Shown piece by piece: positions 63,163-64,000 of a stretch of 64,000 bases of DNA (within the stretch, counting starts at the first letter, position 1; every line of letters begins with the position of its first letter). The DNA comes from Maritalea mobilis. Lineage in GTDB: Bacteria; Pseudomonadota; Alphaproteobacteria; Rhizobiales; Devosiaceae. The notes beneath the pieces were generated by a model. It saw nothing but the letters and a program-made list of their open reading frames with translations. It did not search any database and was not told the DNA's origin. A program made the position numbers and the translations under genes. The stretch covers positions 5,001 through 69,000 of the forward strand of contig NZ_SNYR01000003.1 in assembly GCF_004363175.1 (NCBI RefSeq), given 5' to 3'.

Positions 63163-64000
63163 CTAATCTAACATTTCATCCTGGACGCGGCGCAGATCAA
63201 CGATCTTCAAGCTCGCGTCCGGGGTGGTGTTTTGCGCAGTGATCAGCTCACCTTTTTTGATCGGGGCAATCACTTTGCCGCCTTCAATCAACCCCACCGG
63301 ATGCGCAGCCTTCGCCTTGGCATCATGGCGCGTCATTGTGAAAGAGCGATAGCAATATTGCCCAATCGCATCCAATGTTTCACCTGGCTGTATATCCTTT
63401 TTCGCAACCGCACATACGTCCGCGACTGGCCGACCCATCGGCACCATATCTGACTGGCCATAAAGCGCGATGCGCGCGCAAGTCAGCGGCACTTCCAAAC
63501 TGGTCAGATGGAACGGACGATAAAGCGTGAAATAAGGCCCACGCCCCACTTTCAAATCCGCCATGCGTTCATGAATGCGTTCGTGCGGGGCCTTCACCAC
63601 CACAAAAACACCTGGCGCCACGCCCTTGCCTATGGTGTAATCCACCTTGCCCGCACCAGAGAGGATGCCGCCATCTTCCTGTGGGATCAAAATATCCTCA
63701 AGCGTATCAATGGTCGCTTCTGGTCCATGCATGCCCGGCACATCCGGCACCAGACCAGTGGCATTGGCCAACGCCGCCATCTCCACCATCGTTTTAGAGC
63801 CATCGACAAATTCAACCAGCATGCGCGGGTTCATATTGCGGACAAAGGCTTCTTCTTCATAGTCCGCAGGCACTGCGTCAAATTTGAGCGGGTTGTTTTT
63901 GCCCTTGCCGGCAGAGATGATCGGCAATTCCAAAGCATTCGCAAAATCGATCAGCTCCATGATCGACGACGGCTCGTCCCCTGCTCCAACAGAATAAACC
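63163..64000 (-). CDS. COG4091-type homoserine dehydrogenase-like protein with SAF domain (partial)
   Basis: C-terminal part of a protein whose start lies beyond the right edge; the frame is open to the last base, with 278 residues visible. VYSVGAGDEPSSIMELIDFA then SAGKGKNNPL matches the COG4091 predicted homoserine-dehydrogenase-like family, and the C-terminal SAF domain follows (about the last 90 residues, KKDIQPGETLDAIGQYCYR). The usual full length is about 430-450 residues. Relatives act in sugar or sugar-acid pathways. It is convergent with znuA; stop codons are separated by 1 base. Confidence 0.82.
   Translation of the reverse strand, partial: VYSVGAGDEPSSIMELIDFANALELPIISAGKGKNNPLKFDAVPADYEEEAFVRNMNPRMLVEFVDGSKTMVEMAALANATGLVPDVPGMHGPEATIDTLEDILIPQEDGGILSGAGKVDYTIGKGVAPGVFVVVKAPHERIHERMADLKVGRGPYFTLYRPFHLTSLEVPLTCARIALYGQSDMVPMGRPVADVCAVAKKDIQPGETLDAIGQYCYRSFTMTRHDAKAKAAHPVGLIEGGKVIAPIKKGELITAQNTTPDASLKIVDLRRVQDEMLD

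Noticed and set aside
1-64000. CRISPR arrays, insertion sequences, prophage genes, toxin-antitoxin or defence systems
   Set aside because: No regularly spaced repeats, transposases, terminal inverted repeats or recognisable defence genes were seen on reading both strands.

Overview
The window comes from the chromosome of an alphaproteobacterium, most likely in the order Hyphomicrobiales (Rhizobiales). Three things point there: the 5' end of a typical alphaproteobacterial 16S rRNA gene, several family-restricted genes (DUF4167, DUF1178, the helicase-S4-ferredoxin-CarD block, a 49-residue protein between xerD and aroK) and gene orders common in that order (prmC-prfA-ptsP-lysC facing ubiG; secA facing a parvulin and argJ; aroK-aroB-corC followed by cobS-cobT). 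Base composition looks moderate (about half G+C), lower than in most rhizobia. A marine member such as a Devosiaceae relative is possible, but I cannot place the genus.

Layout. 0-0.6 kb: start of an rRNA operon reading left, with two promoters and a boxB/boxA-like leader. 0.8-7.1 kb: cell-wall endopeptidase, CBS protein, a VOC-DoxX pair, and a LysR regulator diverging from a Tat-exported metallo-beta-lactamase-fold enzyme. 7.2-11.4 kb: clpB and a GlxA-type regulator. 11.4-18.9 kb: DUF4167, prmC, prfA, ptsP, lysC, then ubiG. 18.9-26.1 kb: small-molecule enzymes (creatininase-like, nitrilase-like, glutaredoxin, ComF), an orphan Flp pilin, mutT, argJ and a periplasmic parvulin. 26.3-34.3 kb: secA, a methyltransferase, a VOC protein, a uracil-DNA glycosylase, an SLC13-type transporter, an acetyltransferase and a YafK-like L,D-transpeptidase-fold lipoprotein. 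34.3-45.7 kb: accA, xerD, a tiny membrane protein, aroKB, a CorC-type protein, bolA, a J-domain protein, cobS, cobT, a phytase-like esterase and an M42 peptidase. 45.8-48.4 kb: a TetR-centred divergent unit and a queuosine-precursor transporter. 48.4-57.2 kb: rpmB, DUF3108, a SUV3-like helicase, an S4 protein, ferredoxin, CarD, an M48 lipoprotein and a nuclease-fold protein. 57.3-59.9 kb: tRNA-Arg(CCT), two tandem BLUF photoreceptor genes, DUF1328 and a YegD-like Hsp70. 60.0-63.2 kb: the zinc uptake regulon (zur-znuB-znuC facing znuA). The right edge cuts a COG4091-type dehydrogenase.

Most of the window is core chromosome: protein export and quality control (SecA, parvulin, ClpB, M48), translation and RNA handling (PrfA, PrmC, RpmB, helicase, S4), transcription control (CarD, PtsP), aromatic, lysine-family, arginine and cobalamin biosynthesis, and peptidoglycan remodelling. 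I found no insertion sequence, CRISPR array, phage or integrative element. The less ordinary parts are the tandem BLUF genes next to a tRNA, the TetR/DUF6326 divergent promoter with a palindrome in the promoter spacer, the LysR divergent promoter with a repeated 15-bp element, a strong extra terminator between fdxA and carD, and a few proteins with altered key residues (nuclease-fold protein, Flp pilin). I see no convincing wholly new system.
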